A DNA stretch of 64,000 bases from Talpa occidentalis (GCF_014898055.3 NW_023601433.1:90777106-90841105); one strand, 5' to 3'. Numbered from the stretch's first letter, positions 46,610-60,076 are shown. The notes: generated from the letters alone by a model not told the origin. Made by a program: numbers and translations.

Positions 46610-47040
46610 ATTTTATCCACTTGTCATTGCAGCCGGGGAAGGGAGCTGTTGTTACGTCCGTTTTTTGTTTTTTTGTTTTTTTTTTTTTAAAGATTTATTT
46701 ATTTATTTATTTATTTACACAAGCACTGGGTACAGTGAGAAGCGCGGGAGGGTGAGAGGATTCACCAGAGCCAGAGCGGGGAGCAGAGCAGGCAGAGGGA
46801 CCGAAGGACACTGCTGAGGGGAGCAGCGGGCGGCAGGGGGGGTCTGCGCGCCAGGCGGGACCCTTGCCTGGCAGCTGGGGATGGAACCGGCGCTGCAGAG
46901 GCTGCGGGCAGCTTTGCAACCCAGCGCTCAAGCGCTGCGCCACCGGGGAGGCCCTGGTACGTCCGTTTTATAGATGAAGAGTTTAAATCACTTGCCCAAG
47001 GTCGTGGAGTGTGTGGTTCCATTTAGGACTTGCTTGTGCA
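46610..47040 (+). mobile_element. MIR-like fragment split by a SINE
   Basis: ttacgtccg before the SINE and cgttttatagatgaagag, cacttgcccaaggtcgtgga after it follow the MIR consensus order (tttacagatgaggaaact, aacttgcccaaggtcac). Confidence 0.7.
46665..46957 (-). mobile_element. tRNA-derived SINE, young subtype
   Basis: Minus-strand copy inside the MIR-like element. Perfect 12-bp duplication tacgtccgtttt (46653-46664 and 46958-46969). Confidence 0.94.
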
Positions 47041-47999
47041 AGGACAGAGCTCCCTTCCTGTCAGTGCGGCGTCACCTCAGGACGCGGTCTGGTGTGGCAA
47101 GTGGCCCGGGCTGACGGCGCCCTCCCCCACGCCCTCCCCTTGCCTTGCGTGGCCTCCACCTCCCTGGGTCCTGGCGCCACCACCTAGCCGCCTCTGGTGT
47201 GGGGGAATAGGTTAGGAAGACCCCCTCAGGTTACCCGGCCCATCTAGAGGGGGCTGTGTGGGACGTTCACTGTGTAAAAGACTGATAGCCCCTTTGCAGG
47301 TAGTGACAGCCAGCAGCTGGGTGGCAAGAAATCGCACCCTAAGATTTTTAAAGAAGTGCACAAAGCAAAGATGGTCACCTTAGTGGCCCCTGCTGGTGCC
47401 AAGCTGCAGCGGGCACTGGTTCTGTGTGGGCCTCGGGTCTGCCCACCACAAATACAGGCCTCAGCCCCTCACCCTGGGCTCCCGCCATGTGTATGCCAGC
47501 GCGCCATATCTTCTCCCTCCGCTCTGCGGTGTCCCTTCTTCCTCTCCAGGTCTGGCCTGGGTGTTGCGCGGGCCCTCCTGTGCCTCTGTGTCTTCTGCCT
47601 CCTTGTCGCAGCTCAGTGGCCGCACTGCCCGGGTCGCCAGGCCCACTTCCAACTCCCGGCCTGCGGTCCTGTTACAGGTCAACTTGCCTCCGGGGGCTTC
47701 ACTCCAAGTTAGACCATGAAGCATTGAGTGTCCTCAACCCCCAGCACTGCTGCCTCGGGGGCCAGGGCAGCGTCCAGTGCGGGGCCATGGGGCCTCCCGG
47801 TGACCGAAGCCACTGGCCTTGATAGCGCCTGGGTCACTAGAGGTTAACAGGCAGGACCTGTGGGGACTCACAGTCCGCGCGTGGGCTCCGGGGAATTCGG
47901 GGAGACTCTGGGTGGGGGCAGACATCGAGGCTTGCTTCTTGTGCCTGCTTTCTGGCAGAGGAGAGGCGCTCGCGGCCATCATGTGCCCTCTCGTCCTAG
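47041..47999. other. ANKLE2 intron 1, distal part
   Basis: GC-moderate unique sequence up to the CCTAG acceptor of exon 2. No other element recognised. Confidence 0.4.
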
Positions 48000-48472
48000 G
48001 TGGGGTGACCATGGACGCCATCTTGGCGCGCTTGAAGCTCTTGAACCCGGACGACCTGAGAGAGGAAATTGTCAAGAATGGGTTGAGATGCGGCCCCATT
48101 ACGTCAACTACCAGGTTCATTTTTGAGAAGAAACTGGCTCGGGCGTTACTGGAGCACAGGAGCGCCCTGCCTGGCGCCAGCCCCGAGCAGGAGGCTGCAG
48201 GAGGCCCCTCTCTCAGCCCGGACGCCCAGCGGGGTCTTCACCCTGCTGTCGGGGTCCCAGCTGAGCAGGCCGGCCTTGCTGAAGACAGAGACTTCGGTTA
48301 CAGCGTGGGCTTGAACCCCCCGGAGGAGGATGCTGTGACTGCAGAGGCCAGCACCGCACCCTTCCGTGCAGCCGGCTGCAGGAGCGGTGTGGGGACCCCC
48401 GTGGAGCCCCCTGTGTTCTATGGCGTGTGCCCGGCGCCCGAGGACGCACCCTGAGAAGCAGTAGCATAGCAG
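48000..48472 (+). pseudogene. ANKLE2: ANKLE2 exon 2 (LEM domain) with premature TGA
   Basis: Open from the acceptor through the LEM domain and [16 protein letters not shown] to [11 protein letters not shown], then TGA at 48,452-48,454, 18 bp before the GTGAGG donor. The human protein continues PARNERIYVYEN. The local text gcaccctgagaag looks one base short of the coding original, so a single-base deletion is the simplest explanation. A splice donor upstream of the TGA would rescue it, but I see no good one. Confidence 0.75.
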
Positions 48473-48599
48473 GTGAGGCTTCCTTCCCAGAGGGGCGCAG
48501 CCAGCAGGGAGAGGCGATTCTGGAGATCACGAGCTACAAGGGGCTGGGGGATTTCCCACCGCGCTCTCCTCGGCCCTGGGTAGCCACTGTCAGCGTTTT

Positions 48600-48816
48600 G
48601 TGAGCACCTTCCTGAATTTTGTCATAAACCTTTATGTGATTTATTTCCGAGCATTGGCTTCTATGAGGTTTACTCTACTTCTAAATATTTTTTTGGCCGG
48701 CTGCCTTTTGGCGGTTAATCATTGCTTTTTCAGTTCAGTATATCTCAGCGCCATTTGTTACAGCAAGTGGCTGATGAAAGCAGAAATCATTTTCAGCATC
48801 AAGAATTGCAATTTTT
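48600..48816. other. ANKLE2 intron 2, AT-rich unique sequence
   Basis: Nothing recognised. Confidence 0.35.
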
Positions 48817-49091
48817 GGGGCCTCCCTGGTGGCACAGGTGGTTGAGTGCAGCGCTGTGAAGCTGTCTGCAGCCTCTGTAGTGCTGGTTTAATCCCGGCCA
48901 GCTAGGGAGATACCCACATGGCGTGGCAGACCTCTCCTGTCTCGCCCGCTGCTCCCCTCAGCAGTGTATTTCGGTCAGGCTGCCTGTTCTGCTCCCCGCT
49001 CTGTCTCTGGTGAACCCGCTCACCCTTCTGCACATCTGGCCTGTAACCTGGTTCTTGTATGCATGAAGAAATAAATCTTTTAAAAAAAGAA
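48817..49091 (+). mobile_element. tRNA-derived SINE, older subtype
   Basis: Plus-strand copy, head ggcctccctggtggcacagg, tail aataaatcttttaaaaaaa. A partial duplication around aagaattg. Confidence 0.9.
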
Positions 49092-49434
49092 AAGAATTGA
49101 GCTAGCCCTGGAGGGCTTGGTGAGAGCCCAAGGCTATGAAGCCAGGAGTCATGTCGTGGTGGTGACGCCGAGGGGAGACCGGGTGGACACGGCATGTGTT
49201 GGGGCTGATGAGCGTTTTTTAAAGAAAACTTAGTGAGATCATGTTGCAGTTTCTGTTTGTTTTCAACCTTAAAGTTTATGACTATATTACATGTATGACT
49301 TACAAAGTAAAGTTGAGGCTTTTTCCCTCCCCTCACCCAAATCTGGATGTCACCCTTAGTAACCTTGTGTATCACCCAGACCCTTCTGTTTCACATGTGT
49401 ATAAGTTAAGATGGTTTTTATCTTTAACATTTTC

Positions 49435-49705
49435 TTTCTTTAAAAGAATTATTTATTTATGCGTACAATAACTGGGGTCTAGGCCAAAGGTGCAGGGGGT
49501 GAGAGGATTCACCAGGGACAGAGTGGGGAGCACAACAGGCAGATCAACTGAAACACGCTGCTGAGGGGAGAAGTGGGGAGACAGGAGAGATCTGCTGCGC
49601 CGGGTGGGTAGCTCCCTGGCTGACCAGGGGATCAAACTCATGCTACAGCGGCTGCGGACAGCTTCACAGTCCTGTGCTCAACCTGCTGCACCACCAGAGA
49701 GGCCC
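49435..49705 (-). mobile_element. tRNA-derived SINE, older subtype
   Basis: Minus-strand copy with a perfect 17-bp duplication ttatctttaacattttc (49418-49434 and 49706-49722). Confidence 0.93.
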
Positions 49706-49764
49706 TTATCTTTAACATTTTCATTTAAATATAACAAATATATATTCAGGTGTACATTACTTTT

Positions 49765-51434
49765 TTTTTAATAAATTTTATTTTTATATTCCCCATACAA
49801 TTGCAACCCCCTTATTTTGACCCTAATCCCTCCCCTCCCCGCCCCCAACCCCCCATAGAGTGTCTCTGGTTCATAGTTTTTTGTTGATTTTGATTTTCAC
49901 TTTCTTATAGTTATTCGTTTTCCTGGTCCCTTATTTAAGTTTTCTAGATTCCTGCTATGAGTGAGACCATCCGGTATTTTTCTTTTTCTTTCTGGCTTAT
50001 TTCCTGAGCATGATCCCTTCCAGCGCCATCCATGTTGCTGCAACTTGCATGTGTTTATCTTTTTTGAATGCTGAGTAATATTCCATGGTGTGTATGGACC
50101 ACATCTTCTTGATCCAGTCATCTATTTTTGGGCATTTGGGTTGTTTCCAAAGCTTAGCTATTGTCAACAGTGCTGCTATAAACATAGGGGTGCAGGTGCC
50201 CTTTGGAATGGATGTTTCTGTGTCCTTTGGGTAAATCCCTAGGAGTGGAATTGCTGGATCCTATGGAAGCTCTATGTCTAGTAGGTCCAGAAATCTCCAC
50301 ACAGCTCTCCACAGTGGTTGGGCCAGTTTGCACTCCCACCAGCCGTGCAGGAGAGTTCCTTTTTCTCCACACCCTCGCCAACATTTGTTGTTGCTAGTTT
50401 TTTTAATATGTGCCATTCTCACTGGTGTGAGATGGTATCTCATGGTAGTTTTGATTTGCATTTCCCTGATGACGAGTGATGTTGAACATTTTTTCATATG
50501 TCTGTTGGCCACTTGCATTTCCTCTTCAGAGAAGTTTCTTTTTAGCTCTTCTGCCCATTTTTTGACTGGATTATTTTCTTTGTTGTTGCTGAGTCTCATC
50601 AGCTCTTTGCAGATTTTTGTGATCAGTCCTTTATCATTAGTGTTGGGTGCAAAAATGTTCTCCCAGTTGGTGGGGTTTCTCTTTGTTTTTGTTATTGTCT
50701 CTTTTGCTGTGCAGAAGCTCTTTAATTTGATGTCGTCCCAGCTGTTGATCTTTGCCTTCACTATCACTGCTTTGGGTGATGTGTCTGTAAGATGTCTTTG
50801 ATGTGCATATCACGTAGTGTTTCGCCTATATTTCCTTCTATGTATTTTATGGTTTCAGGTCTTATGTCTAGTTCTTTAATCCATTTTGAGTTGATTTTTG
50901 TGTATGGTGTGAGGTAGTGGTCAAGTTTCATTCTTTTGCATGTAGCGGCCCAGTTTTCCCAGCACCATTTATTGAACAAACTTTCTTTGCTCCAATGCAT
51001 AGTCTTTGCTCCTTTGTCAAAGATTAGTTGACCCTAAATCTGTGGGTTTATTTCTGGATTTTCTATTCTCCATTGGTCTGTATGTCTGTTCTTGTTCCAA
51101 TACCATGCAGTTTTGATGATTATGGCTTTGTAGTATAGTTTGAAGTCTGGGAGTGTGAGGCCTCCATTTCCTTCTTTTTTTTTTTTCAGGAGAGCTTGGC
51201 TATTTGGGGTTTTTGGTGATTCCATATGAATTTCATCAATATTTGTTCTATTTCTTTGAAGAATGACATTGAAATTTTGATTGGAATAGCATTGAATCTG
51301 TATATTGCTTTTGGAAGGATGGCCATTTTAATAATGTTTATTCTTCCAATCCATGAGCAGGGGATGTCTTTCCATTTCTTTGTGTCTTCTATTTTTTTTA
51401 ACAGTGTTTACAGTTTTCTTTGTATAGGTCCTTT
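49765..51434 (-). mobile_element. Young 5'-truncated LINE-1, about 1.67 kb
   Basis: Poly-A tail at the left, L1 3' UTR, then the ORF2 C-terminal coding region ([35 protein letters not shown]). ORF2 is open for about 168 codons before a frameshift. Perfect 17-bp duplication aggtgtacattactttt (49748-49764 and 51435-51451) marks a recent insertion in ANKLE2 intron 2. Confidence 0.96.
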
Positions 51435-51494
51435 AGGTGTACATTACTTTTAATTTTTTAAAAGTGGTAAGTAGAAGTGTCAGGTGAAAAGATA

Positions 51495-52050
51495 AGGTTT
51501 TTTTTGTTTTTTTTTTAATTGAGCTATAATGTTGGTTTATAACACAGTCTGTGTCTCAGGGAAACAGGTCAGATGTATGTGGTCACACTACATCCACCAC
51601 CAAAGCACCAATAATCCTCCATAGTTCAGCGTGTCCTGCCCCAACCCCCCAAAACCCCAGTGCCTCGTTCTGCAGTCAGATTTCTAGGGTTTGCTTTGGT
51701 TTAACTTTGTCTGTTCCTTTGTATGTTCCACATGAGTAAAATTGTCTGGGATGTCTTTCATCCCCTCCAGTTCCATCCACGTGTTTGCAAATGGTAGGAG
51801 TACACCTTTTTACAGCTGAGTCGTGCTCCATTGAGTGCCGACCATATCTTCACTCACTCACTCATGCCTGGTGCTTGGGCTGTTTCCGCGGCTTGTGCTG
51901 TGACCAGTGCTGCCTTGGGTGTAGGGTGTGTGTCTCTCAGACCAGAGCTTTCCCGTGCTTCGGGTGCGTGTCCAGACAAGGGTGTGCTGGACTGCTTGAT
52001 GTCTCTGTTCTTTGAGGACCCTGCACACTTGCCTCTGCAGCAGCTGCGTC
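51495..52050 (-). mobile_element. Old LINE-1 3' fragment
   Basis: ttaattgagctataatgttg, the ccaccaccaaagcaccaata block and catcccctccagttccatcc follow the 3' UTR/ORF2 end of ancient L1 copies on the minus strand. Heavily mutated. Confidence 0.7.
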
Positions 52051-52570
52051 TGCTTACACTCCTGCCCAAGTGTGTGAGGCTCGGAAGTGAGGCAGAACTG
52101 AAAGCTTCTGCCCTCCAAACACACCACAGTCCACTGTGGGGGAGAGAACTTCCCAGTCTCTGCAGTTTGGCACTGAGCCCACGTCCTAGCTGAGAAAGGA
52201 GGACAGGAGCCGCCTCTGCCCTGTGGTCACAGCGACTGCCGCTGAGCTGCCAAGTGCGGGGCCTCTGCCTCACCAGCCAGGCTGCCTTCGCGCCATCAGC
52301 CACCCTCTCGCGCTAAGCCCTTGTCACACCCATTGGCCATTTTTACTGGGCCGTGGACACGGTCTTATAAGTTCCCTGTTGTTTGTGTTTTATGTGTGTG
52401 CGAGCTGAGTCAGGACTCGATATGGTGGTTCCTTATAGAACTGTGATTTTTTACATAATGGGAACTGTTGCCTTTAAGTATTTTAAGTTTCTTGGTGTGC
52501 TCAGAAAGGCATTCCCAACTCAAAATCTTGTCTAAAATTCTCTGGCATTGTTTCCTATTGTCAGTTTTTT
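52051..52570. other. ANKLE2 intron 2, unique sequence
   Basis: No feature recognised. Confidence 0.35.
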
Positions 52571-52583
52571 AACTTGCCTTTTT

Positions 52584-52852
52584 AAAAAAAAAAAAAAAGA
52601 TTTATTTATTTTATACAAGAACCAGGGTATGGGCCAGATGTGCGGGAAGGTGAGAGGATTCACCAGAGCCAGAGCTGGGAACAGAACAGGCAGAGTGACG
52701 AAGTTCACTGCTGAGGGGAGCAGCGGGCGCGGCAGGAGAGGTCTGCGCACCATGTGGGAACCTCGCCGGCGGCCAGGGATCGAACCAATGCTGCAGAGGC
52801 TATGGGAAGCTTTGCAGCCCAGCGCCCAACCGCTGCGCCACCAGGGAGGCCC
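52584..52852 (-). mobile_element. tRNA-derived SINE
   Basis: Minus-strand copy. Duplication acttgccttttt (52572-52583 and 52853-52864). Confidence 0.94.
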
Positions 52853-52864
52853 ACTTGCCTTTTT

Positions 52865-53118
52865 TTTTTTTTTTTTTAAGGTTTATTTATGCATGGAAGA
52901 ACTGGGGTACAGGCCAGAGGTATGGGGGTGAGAGGATTCCCCAGAGACATAGTCGGGGGTAGAACAGGCGGATCCAGTGAAACACACTGCTGAGGGGAGC
53001 AGTGGGGAGACAGGAGAGGTCTGCTGTGTCCTGTGGGTCAGCTCCCTGGCCAGGGATCGAACTCGTGCTGCAGGTGGCTTCCTAGTGCTGCAACTTAACC
53101 TCTGCACCACCCTGGCTA
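52865..53118 (-). mobile_element. tRNA-derived SINE, older subtype
   Basis: Second minus-strand copy, sharing the cttgcctttttt target with its neighbour, about 150 bp upstream of ANKLE2 exon 3. Confidence 0.9.
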
Positions 53119-53269
53119 AGTTTTTTTCTTCAGGAGTAAAGCTCTGAAACATTAACATCAGAAGAGCAGTCAGGCCCTGGGGAGCCGCAGCGTCTTGTCA
53201 AACTCTGGGTGGAGATGACCTGGCCCAGTTACATGTCTTTAATTTTCCTTCATTGCTTTTCTCTTGCAG

Positions 53270-53476
53270 AAAAGATTCATGTTTATGAAGATAAAAAGGA
53301 GGCACTGCAAGCTGTCAAAATGATGAAAGGGTCCCGATTTAAAGCCTATTCAAGTAGAGAAGACGCTGAGAAGTTTGCTAGGGGAATTTTTGATTATTTC
53401 CCTTCTCCAAACAAAACCTCTGCACCAGCATCTCCCGTGAAGGCAGCGCCCATCTCTGCCAACGGTGGCTTCAAAG
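53270..53476 (+). pseudogene. ANKLE2: ANKLE2 exon 3, intact
   Basis: Between a CTCTTGCAG acceptor and a GTAAGT donor, it encodes [18 protein letters not shown], the viroplasmin-like segment and [13 protein letters not shown]. No frame error. It starts in phase 1 and so expects one base from exon 2. Confidence 0.9.
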
Positions 53477-54223
53477 GTAAGTCCCGCAGTGACTCCCTCT
53501 GGTGCGTGTGTCCAACTCCCCTGCAGACACTTGGTGGCCGCGTTCCTCACCTGCGGCACCAGCTTTCTGCAGCTTACCGGTGAGTAGTATGCCTGGGCCT
53601 GGCTGTGGACAGCCGAGGAGAGCGGGTCAGTCTGTCCTGGGGCTGGACAGCAAGCCCTCCACACTGCCGCCTTTGTCTCCACCTCCTCCCACTGCCTGTT
53701 GGGCACAGAAACCCAGACTGTGCCTTTGACTTCATTCGAGTCCCCCATAGCTCTTGGTGGTCCCACTCCCTCAGCTGCTGGGCTTTCTGGGGGAGACCCT
53801 CTCCTTCCGTGGAGAGTCCCAGCTGCCCCTATCCGTTGCCCCGGGCTCAGCCTTAGGTCTTCTACGTGGAGTCCCAATGATGTTGGTCACAGATCTCCAT
53901 CCTCACAGTCTGAAAACCCCACTGGAGTGGCCTCGCACAGGTTCAGGTGCGACTAAAGCGCTGAGACCAGGGGCTCTAGCAGGGTCGCTGTGGGTCCTGC
54001 TGGGCTCCCTGCCTGCAGCCTGAGCCGCCCCAGCAGGATGCAGCCAGGCTGTGCTGCTGTCGCCGCCTACACAGCACAGCAGGCATCGTCCATGGAGTGC
54101 TGGGTCAGGGTCTGCGTGCGCTGACCCAGCTGGATGCAGCCTCAGGGAGGTGCCTGGCCCAGAGGGTGCCTGGTGGTGGGGCTGGCACTGGTGGAGTCAG
54201 CATCCCTAAATCCTGTCTGTCAG
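53477..54223. other. ANKLE2 intron 3
   Basis: Unique GC-rich intron. No element recognised. Confidence 0.45.
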
Positions 54224-54494
54224 ATGGTCTGTGCCCGTCCGAGCCAGAAGCTGCAAACAGGGAGCGAGCAAACAGCTACAGAAACCCCCGCACGCAGGAC
54301 CTCACTGCCAAGCTGCGGAGAGCGGTGGAGCAGGGAGAGGGCGAGGCCTTTTCCGACCTTGTCTGGAGCAACCCGCGGTATCTGATCGGCTCCGGGGATA
54401 ACCCGACCATTGTGCAGGTAAGCCTGCCCGTGTGCCCGGACCCGGCAGCGGTTGGTGGCGCCCGGCGGGAGCTGAGGTCTGCTGCTTTCCTCAG

Positions 54495-54682
54495 GAGGGG
54501 TGCAGGTACAACGTCCTGCACGTGGCCGCCAAGGAGGGCCAGGCCCACATATGCCAGCTGACCCTGGACACCCTGGAAGACCCCGAGTTCATGCGGCTCA
54601 TGTACCCAGACGACGACCCCACATGCTACAGAAGCGCATCTGCTACGTCGTCGACCTGTACCTGAACACCCCGGACAAGGCG
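54495..54682 (+). pseudogene. ANKLE2: ANKLE2 exon 5 (ankyrin repeat) with frameshift
   Basis: Opens as [18 protein letters not shown] through [11 protein letters not shown], then leaves frame. The continuation [19 protein letters not shown] is read one frame over, starting in the text gaccccacatgctacag, where human has GAGGCC before ATG. Two inserted bases (or one lost) next to a C run explain it. Uncorrected, a stop follows within 20 codons. Confidence 0.9.
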
Positions 54683-56014
54683 GTGTGTGCAGGGTGGGGG
54701 TCGGGGGGCGGGACACAGGTGTGCCCAGCGGCGGGGGGCGGGGATGGTCTCATCAGAGCGAGGCTTGTGCTGTGATGTGAGCTGCATCCCTGCCCTGGGC
54801 CTGCCCTGCTGCTCCACACACCCACCCTCCTGGCTGTCCGGAGGCCTGGGCTGGGCAGGCTGAGCTGGGTGTGGTGCCCAGGCTGAAGGGACATCAGAAA
54901 GCTCTGGCACCTTCCCATGTCCTGTGCACATGGTTTCTTCCCACTGAGCGTCACATTGGAAACTGCCCACATGGGGTTAGCAGTGCCAGTGGATGGTTTC
55001 CACCGTACGTGAGGCCTCAGTGAGGATTTGGAGCAGCAGAATCCGTGCAGCTATGCGGGGGGTGTGGTGGCGTGAGGCCCAGCTGCTGGGCTCCCAGTTG
55101 CGTGCACTCCCAGTTGCGCCGATGTCCGGGGCGCCATGGCTGAGGATGGGGTCTGGCTGTGCCCTGAGCCCCCCAGGAATCCATGCCCCGCGCGCTCCTG
55201 TGTCTGTGGCCGAAAGCCGCCAGCGGGGTGGCCACACATACACTCACTGCAGGGTGTGGAGTGAGGGCAGGCCTGGGGTCAGGTTCGTGGAGCTCGAGGG
55301 GGGCCTGACGCTCTGCAGACATCATCACAGGTGGGACACCTCGCACTAGTGGCAAGGCAGGTGAGTCGGGGCAGATGGGGCGGCCTGTGTGCCTGATGCT
55401 GGCGTCGGCCCTTGACTGGGAGGTTCTCCGCTCTGGCAGGGCTGGGGCAGGCAGGGCTGGCGCAAAGATGTGGGCTGCGCTGGGCAGGGGTGTGCGGGTA
55501 GCCGGGCTTTCAGGGGAGTGGCACAGGGAACGGGCAGGCCTGCCAGGGACGCGGGGCTGGAGCCTGCTGCCCTGGGGGTGCTCAGGCCTGTCCTGGCCCC
55601 GGTGGGTGCGTGGGGTGGACAGGCTGTGCCTGAGCTGTGGTCGCCATGCAGTGTAGTTCCCATAGGCCCAGGCGAAGGGGTCGCGTGGGGAGTCGGGGCA
55701 GGGACCCCTCCTGAGGAGCGGGTGTGGATGCCTTCCCCGCAGTGCCCAGGCTGCTTTGAGAGGAGGTGGGTCCCTGCGGCTGCCGCTCACCCCAGGGAGC
55801 CAGGCCTACCCGGAGCAGCTGTGGGGATGCCCACTGGACCCAGGCAGCAGACGCGCCCACAGGCCTGGCCAAAGGGAGCCGCTGCCGGCAGATTGTTCAC
55901 AGAGGCAGCGTCCTCCGTGGGCCCTGGCTCTCGACTGTGTCACTGAATGCTGCTGTGCCCGAGGGCGGCCCTGGGGACCCAAGTGGGGTCAGCAGCGTCT
56001 CCTCCGTTCCTCAG
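54683..56014. other. ANKLE2 intron 5
   Basis: 1.3 kb of unique GC-rich sequence. No exon or repeat recognised. Confidence 0.45.
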
Positions 56015-56137
56015 GCCTACGATACGCCGCTGCACTTTGCTTGTAAATTTGGGCACGCAGACGTCGTCAACGTGCTGTCCTCACACCCTTTAATCGTGAC
56101 AAACCCGAGAAACAAACAGGACAAAACCCCCGAAGAT

Positions 56138-56958
56138 GTGAGTACCCACCGCCACCCCGAGGCAGGGGCCGCGCTCTCTGCTGCAGCTGAGTCCTTCAGG
56201 CGCCCTCGGCCATCTGGGGCAGAGAGGACAGACCGGCGCCGGGCTGGGCTGGGTCTGCTTTGGTGGGCGTGTGGCTGGGCAGGACGAGTGGGGCCGTGCA
56301 GGCCGAGCAGAAGGCGCCCTGTGGGGCAGGGAGCAGCTGTGAGGGCGGGCGTGGGCCTGGCGAGGGTAGAGGGAGGCCTTCCCCGCCCGCCCGAGTGCTG
56401 GTGCCACGGGACCCGGGAGTGGCCTCTGTGTGGGTGGCTCTGGCTCCGACGCAGGCCTGCAGTGTGAGGCACGGCCTGGGAGCCGGCTCAGCGCAGGGCG
56501 CATCTCCGTCAGGGCGCTTCCTGACGAATTTCACTGTTGTGACCTTGGTGAGACGGGGATTCTGCTCCTGCTCCCTTCCTTCCAGCCGGCTTCTCACCGC
56601 GTCTCGCGGAACGTCTCGTCGCTGCGGTTCTCTGAGGGCCGAGGAGTCAGTTCCCACAGCTGTGACGCCCCAGCACTTGTGTCCGCGCTGGGTCGGGGTC
56701 CCCTCTCATCCCACGGGCGGCCAGAGCGCCCCGGGCCCCAGGGTGTCCCCCTGCCCTGCGCCTGCAGAGGCCGCCTCCTGGCCTGGACCTGGTCCTGGCC
56801 CCTTAGTGTTACAGAACATTCCAGAAGAAGGCATGTGCTGTCCAGATAGTCTCCAGTCACACCCTTGTTTTGATGACCAGAATTTGTCTTTATTGGATTT
56901 TAGTGACACAAAAACGTGGTCGGATTCCGAGTGTTCACATGGCTTGCTTTGTAAATAG
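56138..56958. other. ANKLE2 intron 6
   Basis: Unique. An AT-richer stretch leads to the acceptor of the short exon 7 ([20 protein letters not shown], intact). Confidence 0.45.
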
Positions 56959-57832
<874 letters not shown>

Positions 57833-57992
57833 CGTGCCGCTGCTGAGGGCGGAGGACATGTCGTCGCCCGTGATCGGGGAGCTGTGGTCCTCGACCAGAC
57901 AGCCCAGGCCTCTCACGCCCGCCCTGGGGAGGCGGCCCCAGAGACCCTGTGCTGACCCTGCGAGCCTTTGTGGGGCCCCTGAGTCCATCCAA
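57833..57992 (+). pseudogene. ANKLE2: ANKLE2 exon 8 with two frame changes
   Basis: Frame 1 reads [20 protein letters not shown] up to WS. A second frame reads [10 protein letters not shown], and a third reads [20 protein letters not shown] before the GTGAGT donor. Human carries all three segments in one frame ([20 protein letters not shown]). Each change fits a single-base loss. No nonsense substitution within the conserved segments. Confidence 0.88.
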
Positions 57993-59105
57993 GGTGAGTG
58001 GTGGAAGCTTCTAGAACCCACTCCTGACTGCCCAGAAGTGCCAGGTGTCCAGCCTCTGTGCTCAAGGCCAGGACTCCTGGAGCCCAGGGCTAGGTGCTGG
58101 GGTTTGCCAGCGTCTGCTAGGGGAGCACGGCCCCTTCCTTCTGCCTGGCCCGCGGTGTTGGGCCAACCTGGGCACACAGAGCACAGCCCTGGTGACCGGC
58201 CATGGGACGGGCACTGTCCCCTGCCCTGCAACCCTCTGCCCCAGTGCTGGGTGCGCTTGCAGCTCAGCCAGCTCTCCCGCAGGCAGAGGACTTCCGCAGG
58301 CTCTGGAAGACTCCGCCGCGGGAGAAAGCCGGCCTCTTCCACAGTGTCAGGAAGTCGGACCCCGAGCGAGGCGCCGAGCGAGTGGGCAGGTGCTCTGGGC
58401 ACGGGCGGGGCGGGGCGGGGCGGAGTGGGGGCAGGCACAACCCCGCTGGTGCTCGGGCTTTTCTCAGAGTCCTTGTGGGTCCGGGGCTCACAGCCTGGAG
58501 TTGGGGAGGGCACCTGCGCCTCCATGTGTGGGGCCCGCCCAGCGCCCCAGCTTCCCCCGTGGCGGGACGGCCAGCGGGCATCCTGGGGCCTCACATGGGC
58601 TCACCTGCGACCTCTGACCTCGTGTGTCCCTCAGCAAGGGTGGGGTCAGGTTCCTTCCCTCCCGTGACCGGCTCACCCCGGAGCAGCCCTGCGAGCTCCC
58701 TGTCTGCCCGGCCCGGCACCCCTGGGGCCTGTGCGGGCTTGTGCTGACACCGGGCTGGTCCCCCAGGGAACTGGCTCACGAGCTGCAGTACCCCTGGGCC
58801 GAGTACTGGGACTTCCTGGGCTGTTTTGTGGACCTCTCCTCCGCGGAGGGCCTGCGGCGGCTGGAGGAGCACCTTGCTCAGCAGGACGTGGCCAGGAGGG
58901 CCCGGCTCGCGCCGGGGGGCGAGGCCTGTGCCCCGGAGAAAGCTGCTGCCTTGGGTGAGGACATGGCGCCCATGAGGACCCACCCAGCCTCCGAGGGGCA
59001 GAGCTAGGCCAGGCTGGGTTTCCTCGGGCTGCCCTCGCCCCGGGGCACTGGGGGCCGGGCTCAGGGCCGTGCCCTGAGGTGCTGCTCTCTCGCTCTCTGC
59101 CCCAG

Positions 59106-59514
59106 CCTCGCCCGCGAGGAGGAGCAGTGGCTCCATCTCCGTCAGGGCGTTTCTCGAGGAGGACGACACACGCCTGGGGCCGAAGACAAGCCCAGAAGCT
59201 GCCAGCACCGGCCCCCAGGGCAGCGGGGATGGGCCCGCCACCCCCAGCAGCAGCCGGGCCCTGGCGCGGAGGGGGCTTCCCCGCCACCTGTCTCCGGCTT
59301 GGCTGCGGAGTTTGATAAGCTGAACTTGCGGAGCGTAGGAAGCGGCTTTCCTAGGACATGCGGCGGGGACGAGGCCCCGTGTCGGGAGCTGAGGCGGCGG
59401 GGGATGCATCGGCACCAGACAGACTCCTTGCCCTCGGTCGGACTGAGAGCGGGGGAGCTGCCCCCGCATCCTCACCGCCTCTGGGGGCCCCACGCAGAGG
59501 CACTTCCTTTCCGG
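59106..59514 (+). pseudogene. ANKLE2: ANKLE2 exon 11, shortened and frameshifted
   Basis: Starts with SGSISVRAFLEEDD in frame, later reads AAEFDKLNLRSVG in a second frame, GRTESG in a third, and ends QRHFLSG-like before a GTGAAT donor. Compared with the corresponding human region, which I recall as about 240 residues, only about 136 codons are present, unless part of it lies in another exon I missed. This is the most decayed part of the gene. Confidence 0.75.
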
Positions 59515-60076
59515 GTGAATGAGAAGAGGCACCTGGGGGGCCAAATGGGGAGGTAGGGCGGGGCCTGCAGAGGCCACCCCAGCGGGGACCAGCCGTCCCT
59601 GGGGCGAGTTTGTCCCAGTGGAAGCCACTGAGGGGCCCGTCACCCTGAGCCCCTTGACCGGTGCCCCCTGCGCAGCCAGTGCAGGCTCGAGGGAGGGGGC
59701 AGGGTGGGGGTTGGTTTCAGCCCGGAACTGAGCTAGTTCTCTCCTTGCTCCTAGGGAGGAGCCGTCCAAGCTGGACAGGGATGTCCTGGCGGCTCTGGAG
59801 CACGTGGATGTGGACCCCGGCCAGTACCCAGCCGTGCACAGGTGGAAGAGCGCCGTCCTGTGCTTCTCTCCCGCGGACAGACAGAGGTACCGGGCCTGGC
59901 GCCGGCCTCTCTGCGGGCAGTGGGTGACCGTGCTGTAGCTGTCCGCCAGGAAGAATGGGGGCAGGCGGGCAGCACCCCGTGGGCCCACAGTCTGGGGTCG
60001 GTGTGCTGGGGTGCAGGCGTCTGCCCCACCTGCCCTCAGCCCCCACGTCCCTGCTGATGCCGTCCCCTCTCTACAG

